Shown here in pieces: positions 43,268-52,990 of a stretch of DNA of 64,000 nt. The DNA lies in the NCBI GenBank assembly GCA_016271365.2, contig CM028129.1, positions 1,003,669,501 through 1,003,733,500 of the forward strand, read 5' to 3'. The notes under the pieces were generated by a model, which worked only from the letters and a program-made list of their open reading frames with translations, was not told the origin of the DNA and did no database searches. The first letter of the stretch is position 1. Each line of letters begins with the position of its first letter. Origin of the DNA: Neoceratodus forsteri (lineage: Eukaryota; Chordata; Ceratodontiformes; Ceratodontidae). A program made the position numbers and the translations under genes.

Positions 43268-44520
43268 TTGACTCTGACATACAGGGTTAACCCCCTCCCT
43301 TCTCTTTCCTTCTGAACAGGATATGACCCAGGACCATGCGGTCCGATTCATTATTTAATGTGGCTCAGATTTCTGTTACTACCACAATGTCTAGGTTGCC
43401 TTTCCCCATTAGACCCTGGAGATTACCCATCTTTTTCCAAGACTTCTGGCGTTCAGGTTCAGTATCCTCCAGGTTCCAGCCCCGTCTGCATTTTTCTCCT
43501 TGGTTTTCCTACTCCTTTCCCTTTTCATGTCTAGTCCCATCCCTGTGCCCATTTTGTGTGTGTCCCCATTTCCTTCTGTGCTCTTCCTCCTAACCCTGTT
43601 CATAACCCTGTACTGGCCCTTCTCCATAAACTTACCCCCTCCTCAACCCTGGGGAGTATTTTCCAGATCACCCAGATGTAAACTAGCTTCTAGGTTCTCT
43701 ATGCCCCAAGCCTCCCCTCTTATCAGTTTAAAAGGCAACTGATGAATTCATCAGATTTTCACCCCAAGACTGCCCCTGTTCGGGGTGCAGACTATTTGTC
43801 TTGTACAGCCTTCTGTCCTCCCAGACATTACCCCATACCCCATGTAATTGAATCCCTCTGCTGTGCACCAGCCCTTTAACCTCTCATTAAATGTAGTGAT
43901 TTTGAGCTTTGTCCCCTTAGCTCTTCCATGTACTGTATGCATTTCTGAGATGTTTATTAACCTGCCTATGCTCTTGAGTACTTTCCCCAAGATTTTGAAG
44001 TCCTCCTTCACCTCCAACTAGGTCTTTCTTGCTGGGTCATTAGTCAATACATGAATCATGATGCCTGGTATCCCCCTACGACCCCGATTACACCCCCAGT
44101 TTTACTTCTCTCTCTTTTGACTGTTGGCCCTTGGAAGACATCTGACAGCCCTCCCTTTTTTTTGAGCTTTGCACAGACCACTTGTTCTTTTCCTCTGAAA
44201 ATAGAGTCCCCCACAATGACTATATTCTTCTCATTAGGCATTTCCTGCTTGCTACCACCCCCATCCAATGTGTCTTTTTCCCCACTCCCTTGCTTGATTC
44301 TTTCATCCCCATTTAATTGCCCTTGTATTCTTTACACCTTCACTCTCCTTCATGCACTGTTAATTTATCCCTCCTCCCCTTGGTTAGTTCTCTCCCTCTC
44401 TCTTCCCCTCCTTTTGAGTTCCTATCTTTCTGCCTTTTTCCCCCCATGCCTTATTTCTTCCCTCCAGAGCCCCATCTCTAGCATCAGTTTTACACTGTCA
44501 CCATCCTATCTCCCATAAGG
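43268..44520 (-). pseudogene. CR1 LINE 5' part: ORF1 with esterase-like motif and start of endonuclease
   Basis: Minus strand. 44268-44056 contains KNIVIVGDSIFRGKE, which fits the GDS block of the SGNH-hydrolase (esterase-like) domain known in CR1 ORF1. 44017-43751 is further ORF1-like sequence. The endonuclease starts near 43530 (RILNLNARSLGKRW) and continues (GNLDIVVVTEISW, RREGVNPVC) to the junction at about 43268. It is then cut by the plus-strand LINE and resumes at 37162. Frameshifts and stops are present. The 5' boundary near 44520 is approximate. Confidence 0.65.
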
Positions 44521-44908
44521 GCACTGTCCCTGACTTAGTGTGGAAAAGTGATTGCTTAACATTGAGCTGATAGTGCCAGTAACCCACTGGGGAGTCCCAC
44601 CCTTGGCCTCTCCCCTACTCACTACCGTCCATCCCCTTCCTCTCTCTCTATGTGCTCATTGAGGCAGAAGTAGTGGTGTGATTACCATCTGTCCCCACTC
44701 TAGTCTGCTTTGCAGCTTCCTTATTATGGCCCAGGTGGTATCCTGTGATGTGAGTTAGCCACAAGTGGGCACCTACCAAAACGGCAACCCACTTGTAGTA
44801 CAGGAAGGACAGGCAAGGGAGTGAGGAAGGCAACCGGATTGGGGAGGTTCACGCTTATATTGACAGGACGTCACTATATGTATACACTCATGGGGGGGGG
44901 AGCGAGCG
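44521..44908. other. No gene recognised
   Basis: May be CR1 5' UTR or host sequence. Includes a G run near 44890. No domain is visible in the short minus-strand ORF 44648-44833. Confidence 0.4.
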
Positions 44909-45995
44909 TTTATTTATTTTATTTATTTAAAAGTTTTACCAGGAAGGCATACTGAGTGGTGCAACGCTCAATTCCAGATGCGTCCGGGGGTTGGGGAGTG
45001 GATAACAGTAGTACAACATAGTACAAGAGGTACAGAAGAGATCACATTGTCGAGAATACACTGTGTACAGTGACATTAGAAAACACCTGTCTCTAGGCAG
45101 GGTAAATGTTATAATACAAAGGAATGACTTAGAGAGTGCATAAAGGCTAAGTGCAGCAGCATAGAAGTTAATTAAGAGTATAAATATACATGCATTCTTA
45201 CATATAAGCATTGTCTGGGAGAAAAAGGCATTAGGCCACACTATGGGGGCTAGGAGCACGGGAAGGAGGAGGAGAAATGCTGCTTGAGGAGAAAGCTGAG
45301 GTGCTGAGTGGTGATAAAGTGTCTAATCTCTGCTGGCAGGGAGTTCCATACGTTAGGCATATGGTACTTGAAGGCATGCTGTCCTTTAGAGGAGGACATA
45401 TGTGGGAGGGAGGGAGAGAAGCCGGGAGTTGGTGTTCTGGAGGGAGTATGTGGTAGGAGATTGGGCTGCTAGGGTAGCTGCAAGGTAAGGGGGGAGGGAC
45501 TGGGCCCAGAATTTCACTGTTATCCTAGCGTAGTGTGCCATTCTCCGATCCTGTAGTGAGGGTAGATCTAAGGACCTGTAGAGGTCACAATGGTGGGTTG
45601 TGGGTGGGTAGTCCAGGGCAAAACAGCAGAAAGAATGGAAGAAAGGGTCAAGTCTGGCTAGTGAGGACTTAGGAGCTGTGCTATATACTATGTCACCATA
45701 GTCAAATATCGGGAGGATAATTTTCTGAACAATTGCTTTGCGGGTTGGCAGGGGGATGCATCCTCTTTTGAGATATAGGGTGCTCAGTTTGGGGTGTAGT
45801 TTTTTGTGGATCGTGTCAATATGAACTGAGAAGTCAAGGTGTTGATTAAGCCAGACTCCGAGGTATCCGAACATGATGGAAGGGAAGTAGGGTTGGCCTG
45901 GCGTAGTTGGCATGGGGCTACCGAGCTGGCCCCATAGTGTGGTGGGTGGGTGGCAGCCTAAAGCTGCGAGGGTTCTGGGTTTGGGCATGCCTACA
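44909..45995 (-). mobile_element. L2-like LINE 3' fragment (RT thumb to tail)
   Basis: The tail TTTATTTATTTTATTTATTTA at 44909-44929 is followed by the shared LINE 3' segment (TTACCAGGAAGGCA). The minus strand 45386-45988 encodes the RT thumb with GYLGVWLNQHLDFSVHID and RKAIVQKIILPIFDYGD, then FALDYPPTTHHCDLYRSL. It is 5'-truncated near 45995, and palm and endonuclease are absent. The thumb most resembles the plus-strand copies at 22 kb and 63 kb. Confidence 0.8.
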
Positions 45996-46480
45996 TTTTT
46001 ATGTGCCCAGCCTGAAATTTTTTATTTCCAGAATTTGCACCCCGACATGCACCCCCTGGGTTAAGAATCCCTTAGTAGCAGAGTGCAGCAGGGCACAGCC
46101 CCCGCATTAACAAGTAAAATCTAAGTCCCCTGCACCGCTTTTCCTATGATAAAAGTACATCACTGAAAATGATTTTCAGTGATGTACTCTCTCCATAATG
46201 ATGGTCACCTTTCGGCAATCGCCATTATGGCATAGAACTGCCCAGGTCCTTGACAGTTCAGTCTGCAATGCCCCAACTTTGAGACATGCTGGTCAGCCCC
46301 CACATCTCCTGAGTGCTTCCCTTTAGACTGTGACCCAAAGTCTAAGCAGCTAGCTAGACCCCATCCCCTTACCTTATTCCCTTTTCCCTACCTATCCACC
46401 CATTCCACATCATGTTTCAGCCCTAGTTCCTATACCTACTTTGTCCATGTGGTTTCTTTGCAGTAGATTTTCTTCCTCTT
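45996..46480. other. Unclassified repeat with perfect palindrome
   Basis: No gene. The interval holds the palindrome described separately and a second looser hairpin (CCATAATGATGG with CGCCATTATGG, about 46193-46230). Together these suggest a small DNA-transposon remnant. Confidence 0.35.
46154..46188. repeat. Perfect 17-bp-arm palindrome
   Basis: AGTACATCACTGAAAAT, one G, then ATTTTCAGTGATGTACT: 17-base arms with no mismatch around a single-base spacer. It could form a cruciform or hairpin. Origin unknown. Confidence 0.9.
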
Positions 46481-46905
46481 AGGCTTACCCAGATGGGTGT
46501 ATTACTCTTGTGTGTTTCCCAAGGTACCTTTCTCTTGCTAGGCCTACCCCAGGTAAGGTGTAGTGCCTAGTGTGTATATCCCTCTAGTTTCCTCTACTGC
46601 TTTTCCCCAATACAGTCCTACACCAGATAGGATGCATTGCCTAATCTGTATATCCTTCTGCTTTCCGGATTGTAGTCTATCCCCAGATAGGGATTAGTGG
46701 CTGAACTGCATAGTCCCCTGCTTTTCCCTACTGCCTTCCTCCTTTCTAGGCCTACCTCAGAAATGGTATAATGCCTAAACTGTATATCCCCCTATTTTTC
46801 CCCAACTGTATTCCTCCTTTCCAGGCCTACCCAGGCTAGAGTGTAGTGACTAATCTATATATCCCCCTGATTTCCCCTACTGCCTTCCCCTATAAGGCCT
46901 ACCCT
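46481..46905. repeat. 60-75-bp minisatellite, about seven units
   Basis: The AGGCCTACC-type phrase recurs at 46481, 46540, 46613, 46673, 46748, 46823 and 46894. It is followed by TGCCTAATCTGTATATCCC and then CTGCTTTTCCCCTACTGCC. Spacing is 59-75 bp. No coding potential. Confidence 0.8.
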
Positions 46906-47974
46906 GTGACCTACCCGTTTCTCTTCCCTTGCAGTTTATGTGGCTCCCCCCTTGGTCATGCAGCATCCCCTGTGGAGCTGCAGCCTACCCTGTGGATGCC
47001 TTGCAGTGACCCCTTAAAGACACCACACTCCTGTTTCATGGCAAAACTTTATGTTCTCTCATGTGAGAGGTCACATGGACTTATGGGAATGAAATACAGG
47101 ACTGCATCCACAAAATTGGTCACCTGCAGTTATGTGGTCTGCCCCTTCCCCACCACCAAAATGGCACCATGATCGGCTGCCTTTACTGCTGCTCCTCTCT
47201 CTGCATCAAAGCACCCTACATCCCTCTTCCCCCATCTCTTTCACACAAAGTCTAGCAGGCACATTCAGTACAGCCCCAAAGAATAAAACATGGAATTTTT
47301 GTCCCAAAATTACTTACACCGTGGTGGCTATTGTAGGATTCTTCCCTGCTGAGGATTCACATCATTGTGTTAAGAAAGCTTCATAATGAGGTAAGTGGCA
47401 CAATGAGGCAAATCAATGCACAAAAAAAACACCATGCCACTTATCCTAAGTACAGTGGGATCTCATGCAGAAATGTTAGGAGTGGAAAATTGCACTTCAC
47501 AGCCATGGGGAGGGCACCATCATTTAACTTTTACAATAAAAAAGATACTTAAACACATATTGTAAATCACTTTAGCTAACATGAGTGATTTAAAATGAGT
47601 TAATAGGGCCTCAGCAGGATGTCTCATATGGTATAAGAGACTCATCCTGTGAAGTCTGGGCAACCAGAACTGTTCAGATTTGCCTCACAGTGCTGTCACC
47701 CAAACCTTGTGCTTGGAGCCACTTCTACTGCAAGAGACACCCCATAGAGGCCCTATTAACTTACATCAGTATGAACTGCTGTTTCAAGTTAATGAGCTTG
47801 GGGGAGAAAGGTGAAGATGATTCACAGAGAGGAGAGAAAGGCAAAGCAGACCCGGCGTAATGAGCATGAAGGGAGACAAGGCAAGATGCTTCAGGGGTAT
47901 GAAAACATCTGGTGACTATTCCATATGTGGACCCTTTGATATTTGGAAATATCTGGTAAATATTTGGTACTTAA
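46906..47974. other. No gene recognised
   Basis: Mixed sequence. ORFs at 46846-47172 and 47132-47386 have no domain, and the first begins inside the minisatellite. Confidence 0.45.
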
Positions 47975-48105
47975 CAGAATAATGTAACTCAGCAGTGTAT
48001 CATACCCCAATGTGATGTAACAGAAATAACGTAACGTAGTGTCATTTAACTAAGTTCTGTAACATAACTCAATGGTGTAATGTTACTTATCAGAGTAATG
48101 TGATT
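47975..48105. repeat. Diverged outlier of the TGTAACTCAGCAG satellite
   Basis: Contains AATAATGTAACTCAGCAG and several decayed GTAACATAACTCA-like units. It matches the large array at 51955-56580, and a further scrap lies at 48358-48415. Confidence 0.65.
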
Positions 48106-48424
48106 ATTAGCTATGATCATAATTAGATTAGCAGCTTGTGTTACCTGTAAAGTTTGCCCATTTATGTTTATGTAATGTGTTTCATACTGTATATGCCAAA
48201 ATGGATCAAAACTAGGATTCAGAAAAACATGGAATCAAAAAAAGTGAGCACAAGGCCAGGGATAGAGGATGTAAGTATTGAGGAGCCGAGCATCAAAGGG
48301 TAGGAACACTGGGGGTAGTAGTATAAACTTTGTAGAGGGGAGATTAGATATTTTGTTAAACTCAGCAGCATTCTGTAAATCAGCAGTGTAACACTCAGTA
48401 GTGTAATGTATTAGGTTTCTGTGC

Positions 48425-48597
48425 ATCTCTCCAAACCACATACACAGTCTTACTCCCACAGAAAGGCATCATGAGTATGCAAATCCTTGTGTAAGTCAGG
48501 CTGACTATACTTTTCGTGACTAGGCCTTGCCTATTAAACAGGCTTGTAGATCTGATCCAGTATAGGCTGAAAATAGCGAAGTAAAGACATGTGTATT
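48425..48597 (+). repeat. Dispersed repeat C, copy 1
   Basis: About 170 bp sharing GGCATCATGRGTATRCAAA, then TTGTRYAAGTCAGGCTGAC and ATCTGATCCAGTATAG, with copy 2 at 50393-50565 in the same orientation. No coding content. Confidence 0.7.
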
Positions 48598-48899
48598 GTC
48601 CTCTCTTGGGCTCCTCAATGTGCTGTCATCAAGTTGCAACAGCACTTACATTTTTTACAGCATATTGCCATCTAATCCTGTAAAGATGCTGACTTTTCCG
48701 TATATAGTTATAGTGTATAGTGGAGTGTTGTTCTGTATAGAATTCCATCCCTTTCAAAATGCTGCTGTACCTCAGTTCAAAGGTCATGGAATGTGATTCT
48801 ACCCTACTGTGGTAGAACAGCATTCTAGAACCTCTAGAGACTACATGAGTCAGTTTCATTTTGAAAGCAAAAGAATTCACAAACACATATTTCACACAG
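48598..48899. other. No gene recognised
   Basis: AT-rich spacer between repeat C copy 1 and the first long hairpin. Confidence 0.5.
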
Positions 48900-49085
48900 T
48901 ACTATATATGGTAAAAAATACAGGGTGAGCAACTCTATGCACAACCAGTGTGTTTTGCTACCTTGAGGTTCTGATTCCCATGGACCTCTTGAGCTTCGCT
49001 CACGAGGTCAGAGGGAATCAGAACCCCTCTGTGGCAGAACACACTGGTTGTGCATAGTCGCCCATCCAGTATTCACTATGTAAGC
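48900..49085. repeat. Long hairpin element 1 (centre GAGCTTCGCTC)
   Basis: The inverted repeat is strongest at 48935-49057. CTATGCACAACCAGTGTGTT pairs with AACACACTGGTTGTGCATAG, and GGTTCTGATTCCC pairs with GGGAATCAGAACC. Arms extend more weakly to about 48900 and 49085. The centre is TTGAGCTTCGCTCACGAGG near 48990. Confidence 0.85.
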
Positions 49086-50149
49086 ACTGATAATGTGTGC
49101 CTTCATCTGGAATCTCTGTTATGAGATCCGTTTCAATATCATGCTTTAGTTTGTGTAATCTTTCTGTTATCCTTATATTGTCTTATTTGTTTATTGTGAT
49201 GGTAGTCTGTAATAACTGGTGACCCCTATATCAACTCACTTCAAATAGTTTTCAAAAGCTGTAATTACCTGGTGTGATCGTGTAATGTCACTGAATTATT
49301 TCAGCTTTTGTAGGCTTGCGCTTCGCTGTCTCACTCACTCACTCAGTCACTGTACAAGCAGGGGAAAAAATCCTTTCATGACATGGCTTTCCCTAATTTT
49401 TCAGTGTGTGTCATACAACAAAACTGACATTTCTGCCACACATAGATACCTCCATTCTTTACACAGCTTCTTCTACCTGTGAAAAGAAACATGGAAAACA
49501 GATTTGGTCTTCTGTCTTTGTTGTCTTTCCCTGGTCCCTTAATATTTTTCAGATGATCTGGACTTCCACCCCAGATTCCATGTCAGCCAGAGTGACCTAG
49601 AATGCAACCAGTAAACAAGACACACATAGAGACATTTTAAAAAAAATTATTTTGGTTCAAAAACACTGGTAGTTAAGTTTTTACCAAGTTGAAAGTATAA
49701 TAGGAATGTAGTGTTTTCACAACCGGCAACCAGAGAGATTGCAACAACACCCGGGCAGATGAAATCCAAAACAAGCAGCATCTGGCAACACAGTATGATA
49801 CATTAATTATTTAACTACTAATTAACTTATTCACTACCAGTTAAAAAGTGTTGTAAGATGTTTTATGATGTTAAAAATCTTTAGTCAAACGTTTAGTAGA
49901 CTGCAATAAAAGTGACTGCTTTCACTCTACAAGAGTACATTTTAACCCCTGCACCAGTTATTATAAAAAAATAAAACATATGCAGGTGTGTGTCAACAGT
50001 TTTTATTTTTATACACTCTTGGCATGCGATAATCTCATAACACATGCCTGCATGTGCATTATTCTCTGTGTTATTCCTGTACCACTGCAGTGAAACTTTC
50101 TGTACAGCTGCAAAACTGGTGATGTTTTGCCCTGCCATTCTCCACTTTG
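49086..50149. other. No gene recognised
   Basis: About 1 kb of AT-rich sequence. A 90-residue minus-strand ORF (49893-50165) overlaps a LINE 3' end and has no domain. Confidence 0.5.
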
Positions 50150-50228
50150 TAATCTCCCAGGTCACACCTAAAAACAGTCATGTATTCATCTAATGTGATT
50201 ACCTGGTCAATAAACAACCAATAAATAA
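50150..50228 (+). mobile_element. LINE 3'-end fragment
   Basis: About 80 bp with CACACCTAAAAACAG, GATTACCTGGTCAATAAAC and a final CCAATAAATAAATAA. This is the same terminal layout as the LINE ends at 54290-54369 and (reverse) 2801. Severely 5'-truncated. Confidence 0.6.
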
Positions 50229-50392
50229 ATAACCTCAAACAAGCACCAGGTCAGAACCACAGTACTATATCCATTTAGTACACTTGGGGTGAGGATAATG
50301 GAGAAGCAGTTTGCAAGGAAAGCAATACATGGGAACTGTTAAAGGGATGCTAGGAGAGATGAAATATCCAAATAGTTTGTTTTTTGTGCATT
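50229..50392. other. Spacer, nothing recognised
   Basis: Short AT-rich stretch between the LINE 3' end and repeat C copy 2. Confidence 0.4.
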
Positions 50393-50565
50393 TCTCCAGA
50401 ACATATACTATATATATTCTCAAGTCTCATTTCCAGAGCAAGGCATCATGGGTATACAAAGCCTTGTACAAGTCAGGCTGACAGACATTGCCTTTCAAAC
50501 AGGCTTGTACTGTACATCTGATCCAGTATAGACTGAGAATACAATGTACAGGCATGTAATGTATG
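50393..50565 (+). repeat. Dispersed repeat C, copy 2
   Basis: Matches 48425-48597 over about 170 bp. Downstream, 50650-50720 contains a short inverted repeat (GATAATACTATAGTT with AACTGTAGTATTATC) not seen beside copy 1. Confidence 0.7.
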
Positions 50566-50730
50566 AATAAGCCTCAATAATACCATACTAAGTTATACAA
50601 AAATTTCCCAGTAATACATCACTACTCTCAATAATACTGTCCTGAAAAGTGATAATACTATAGTTTTTTGATGATAACAATACTACAGTTTAAAGGTCAT
50701 CTCCAACTGTAGTATTATCAATGGATCCAT

Positions 50731-51470
50731 ATATTTATTTATTTATTTAGATTTTGTTTACTGGGTAAGCCCACTGAGACCAAAGGTTCCTTTTTCAGGG
50801 GCGACCCGGGATTAGTTACAGAAAGGACACCGAGAACAATAATTACAACAGTTAAGTTAGTTACATTTGTTACATCGCAGTACAGTGAAGTCATTTGTAC
50901 AAGGGTAGCAGGAGGATTCACATACTGATCCATATTAAAATCAATATGTTAAAATCTCACACATTATATACAGTATATACATAAGTTCAGCCAGAAATCA
51001 GAGACCACATTAGCATTTCAAGTACAGTAAGAGATAAAGATTAACCAGTGAAAGGGCCCAGGAAATTGGTCTAGGGAGCTAGCAGTTACAGCCACAGAGA
51101 CTAAGATTTAGTAGATATAGTTTGAGTCCATTTTTAAACTGAGTGAGAGTGGTTGAAGTTGTCAGACCAGGTGGTAGGGAGTTCCATAGGTGAGGGGCAG
51201 AAAATTTGAAGGAACGTTTGCCATGGGTTGAGTGTATTCTAGGGGTGACAAGAGGATGACTTGCAGATGAGCGCAGGGTTCTGGGTAGATTTCTGGGGGA
51301 AAGAAATCCTCTGAGATGGGGAGGGGGACCTAGGTAAGTAAATTTGAAAACTAGGTAGGCAACAGGATAGGATAGCTTATGCCGGAGAGAGGGCCAATTT
51401 AGCTCTTTTAGGGCGTCACAGTGATGTTTCCTAGGGGAGGAGTTAGTGGCAAAATGGGCCACTATATTAC
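50731..51470 (-). mobile_element. L2-like LINE 3' fragment (C-terminal region)
   Basis: The tail TATTTATTTATTTATTTAG at 50731-50749 is followed by the shared 3' segment (GGGTAAGCCCACTGAGAC) and a 300-bp 3' UTR. The minus strand 51079-51450 encodes only the post-thumb C-terminal region: KHHCDALKELNWPSLRHKLS, then PRTLRSSASH and FSAPHLWNSLPPG. It is 5'-truncated near 51470. Confidence 0.8.
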
Positions 51471-51484
51471 AAAAAATAACAGAA

Positions 51485-51620
51485 AGATAAAGTGTTTTAC
51501 AAGGCAGTAATACCATCTCGAGATTTTGGGGACTTTAGAACTTCTCAAGCTTCGCTTTTGAGATTCCATGTCCCCAAAACCTCTTGATGGTATTACTTCC
51601 TTGTAATACATACTTATCTA
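51485..51620. repeat. Long hairpin element 2 (centre AAGCTTCGCTT)
   Basis: Inverted repeat 51497-51606. TTACAAGGCAGTAATACCAT pairs with ATGGTATTACTTCCTTGTAA, and TTTTGGGGAC pairs with GTCCCCAAAA. The centre is CTCAAGCTTCGCTTTTGAG (51544-51562). The arms differ from hairpin 1, but the AGCTTCGCT centre is shared. Confidence 0.85.
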
Positions 51621-51954
51621 TCCCTTATTCTATTTGTGTTTCATCCTATTGCATGGCTTCCCATCATGTGTTATTTTTTTTATAGTATATGGTTTGAAAC
51701 AAAACAGAAACACAGTTCTCACCCAGCAGTTGAAATCCCACCCAGGAGAGAAGTGAGTTTTTGGTTTTTAAAATGATGAGGGGGTTTTGTGGGTGTGGCG
51801 TAAATGAAAGTAAAAGGTCAGGTGGCATGAGATTCCATTCTAATTAAAAAAAAACTGTTGTACCAAAGAAGGGTGCAACAGTATACTATAACATTTGAAC
51901 TATGGTGCAACCACTTTTTAGTTAGAGTGTAAATCCATGCACAACAGTAGGTAA
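51621..51954. other. No gene recognised
   Basis: AT-rich spacer before the satellite array, with an A9 run near 51846. Confidence 0.5.
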
Positions 51955-52178
51955 TCATTTAGTATAATATAACTCAGCAAAGTAATGTAACTCAGCAGTG
52001 TAACATCAAATAATATAACCAACTATTGTAACATAATCCAGCAATGTAGTACAGAATAATATAAGTAAACAGTGTAACATAATACAGAAGTGTAGTAAAA
52101 CTCAGCAGAGTAATGTAGCTCATCAGCGTAATGCAACGCAGCAGTGCAACATAACTCGGCAGTATAACAGAGTAATGT
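51955..52178. repeat. 18/26-bp satellite, left part of the array
   Basis: Diverged units of GTGTAACATAACTCAGCA (18 bp) and a 26-bp relative containing AGAGTAATGTAACTCAGCA. The array is cut at 52178 by a LINE and resumes at 54905. Confidence 0.85.
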
Positions 52179-52990
52179 ATCCCCAAGGCTCCATAATTGG
52201 ACCTCTACTTTTTTCTTTCTTTATTAATAACTTACCAACCTCTCCATCCCATTGTCATACCCTGCTGTATGCTGATGACCTCGTACTCTATATAGCCTCT
52301 AGGTCCATGGATGTTATTAACTCTCAGCTTACCTCTGACCTGCATAGCATCCAAACCTGGCTTACCTCAAATCACCTGGTCCTAAAAGTCAGCAAGACCC
52401 AAGCAATGCTTTTTAGAGCCCCAGAAAAGTCTTGCATCTCATCTCAAGAGTTACACATCCAATGTCTTGATGGTTCTCAGGTCCCTGTAACCCTCTCTTT
52501 CAGATACCTTGGTGTCACACTTGACCCAGCCCTGGATTACTCTCTCCACATAAATGAGATCTATAAATCCACTAATTCTAAAACTGAGATGGCTTATCGT
52601 GTCCACCATGCCCTCATCCCAGCAGCCAGAGTTACAATTGCCCAGGGCATATTACTTCCGAGACTCTGCTATGCGATCCCTATCTTTTTCTAGGCCAATG
52701 CCAGTTTCTTTCACAAATGGGATGTTGCATATAATAATGTCTGCAGGTTTGCATTGCCTGCCCCTTACCTCACCCTTCACTGCAAGCTTTACTCTGACTT
52801 AAATTGGCTGTCGCCCTCCTCTCAGTGAATTTACACCCTTAGATGCCTAGCTGACAATATCATTAGATCCTCTCAACCAGCCTCATTGGTCTTGATGTTT
52901 GTTCCTGTGGAACATTCTCACCAACTTCAGTCCTCTACCCAGACCCTCCTTGTAGTTTCCAATTGCTCAACCAAGATGGGTGAACATGCA
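52175..52990 (+). pseudogene. Partial reverse transcriptase (motifs B-C and thumb)
   Basis: The frame 52175-52693 reads from motif B through YADD to the thumb and stops at a TAG after PIFF. Homology continues past the stop in the same frame (FHKWDVAYNNVCRFALPAPY, about 52700-52760) and then degrades. YADD is intact, but fingers and motif A are missing, so no activity is possible. The initial ATG is supplied by the satellite and is meaningless. Confidence 0.8.

Noticed and set aside
44051..44518. Plus-strand 155-residue ORF with membrane-like segments
   Set aside because: Antisense of CR1 ORF1. Leucine/serine-rich because of CT-rich composition.
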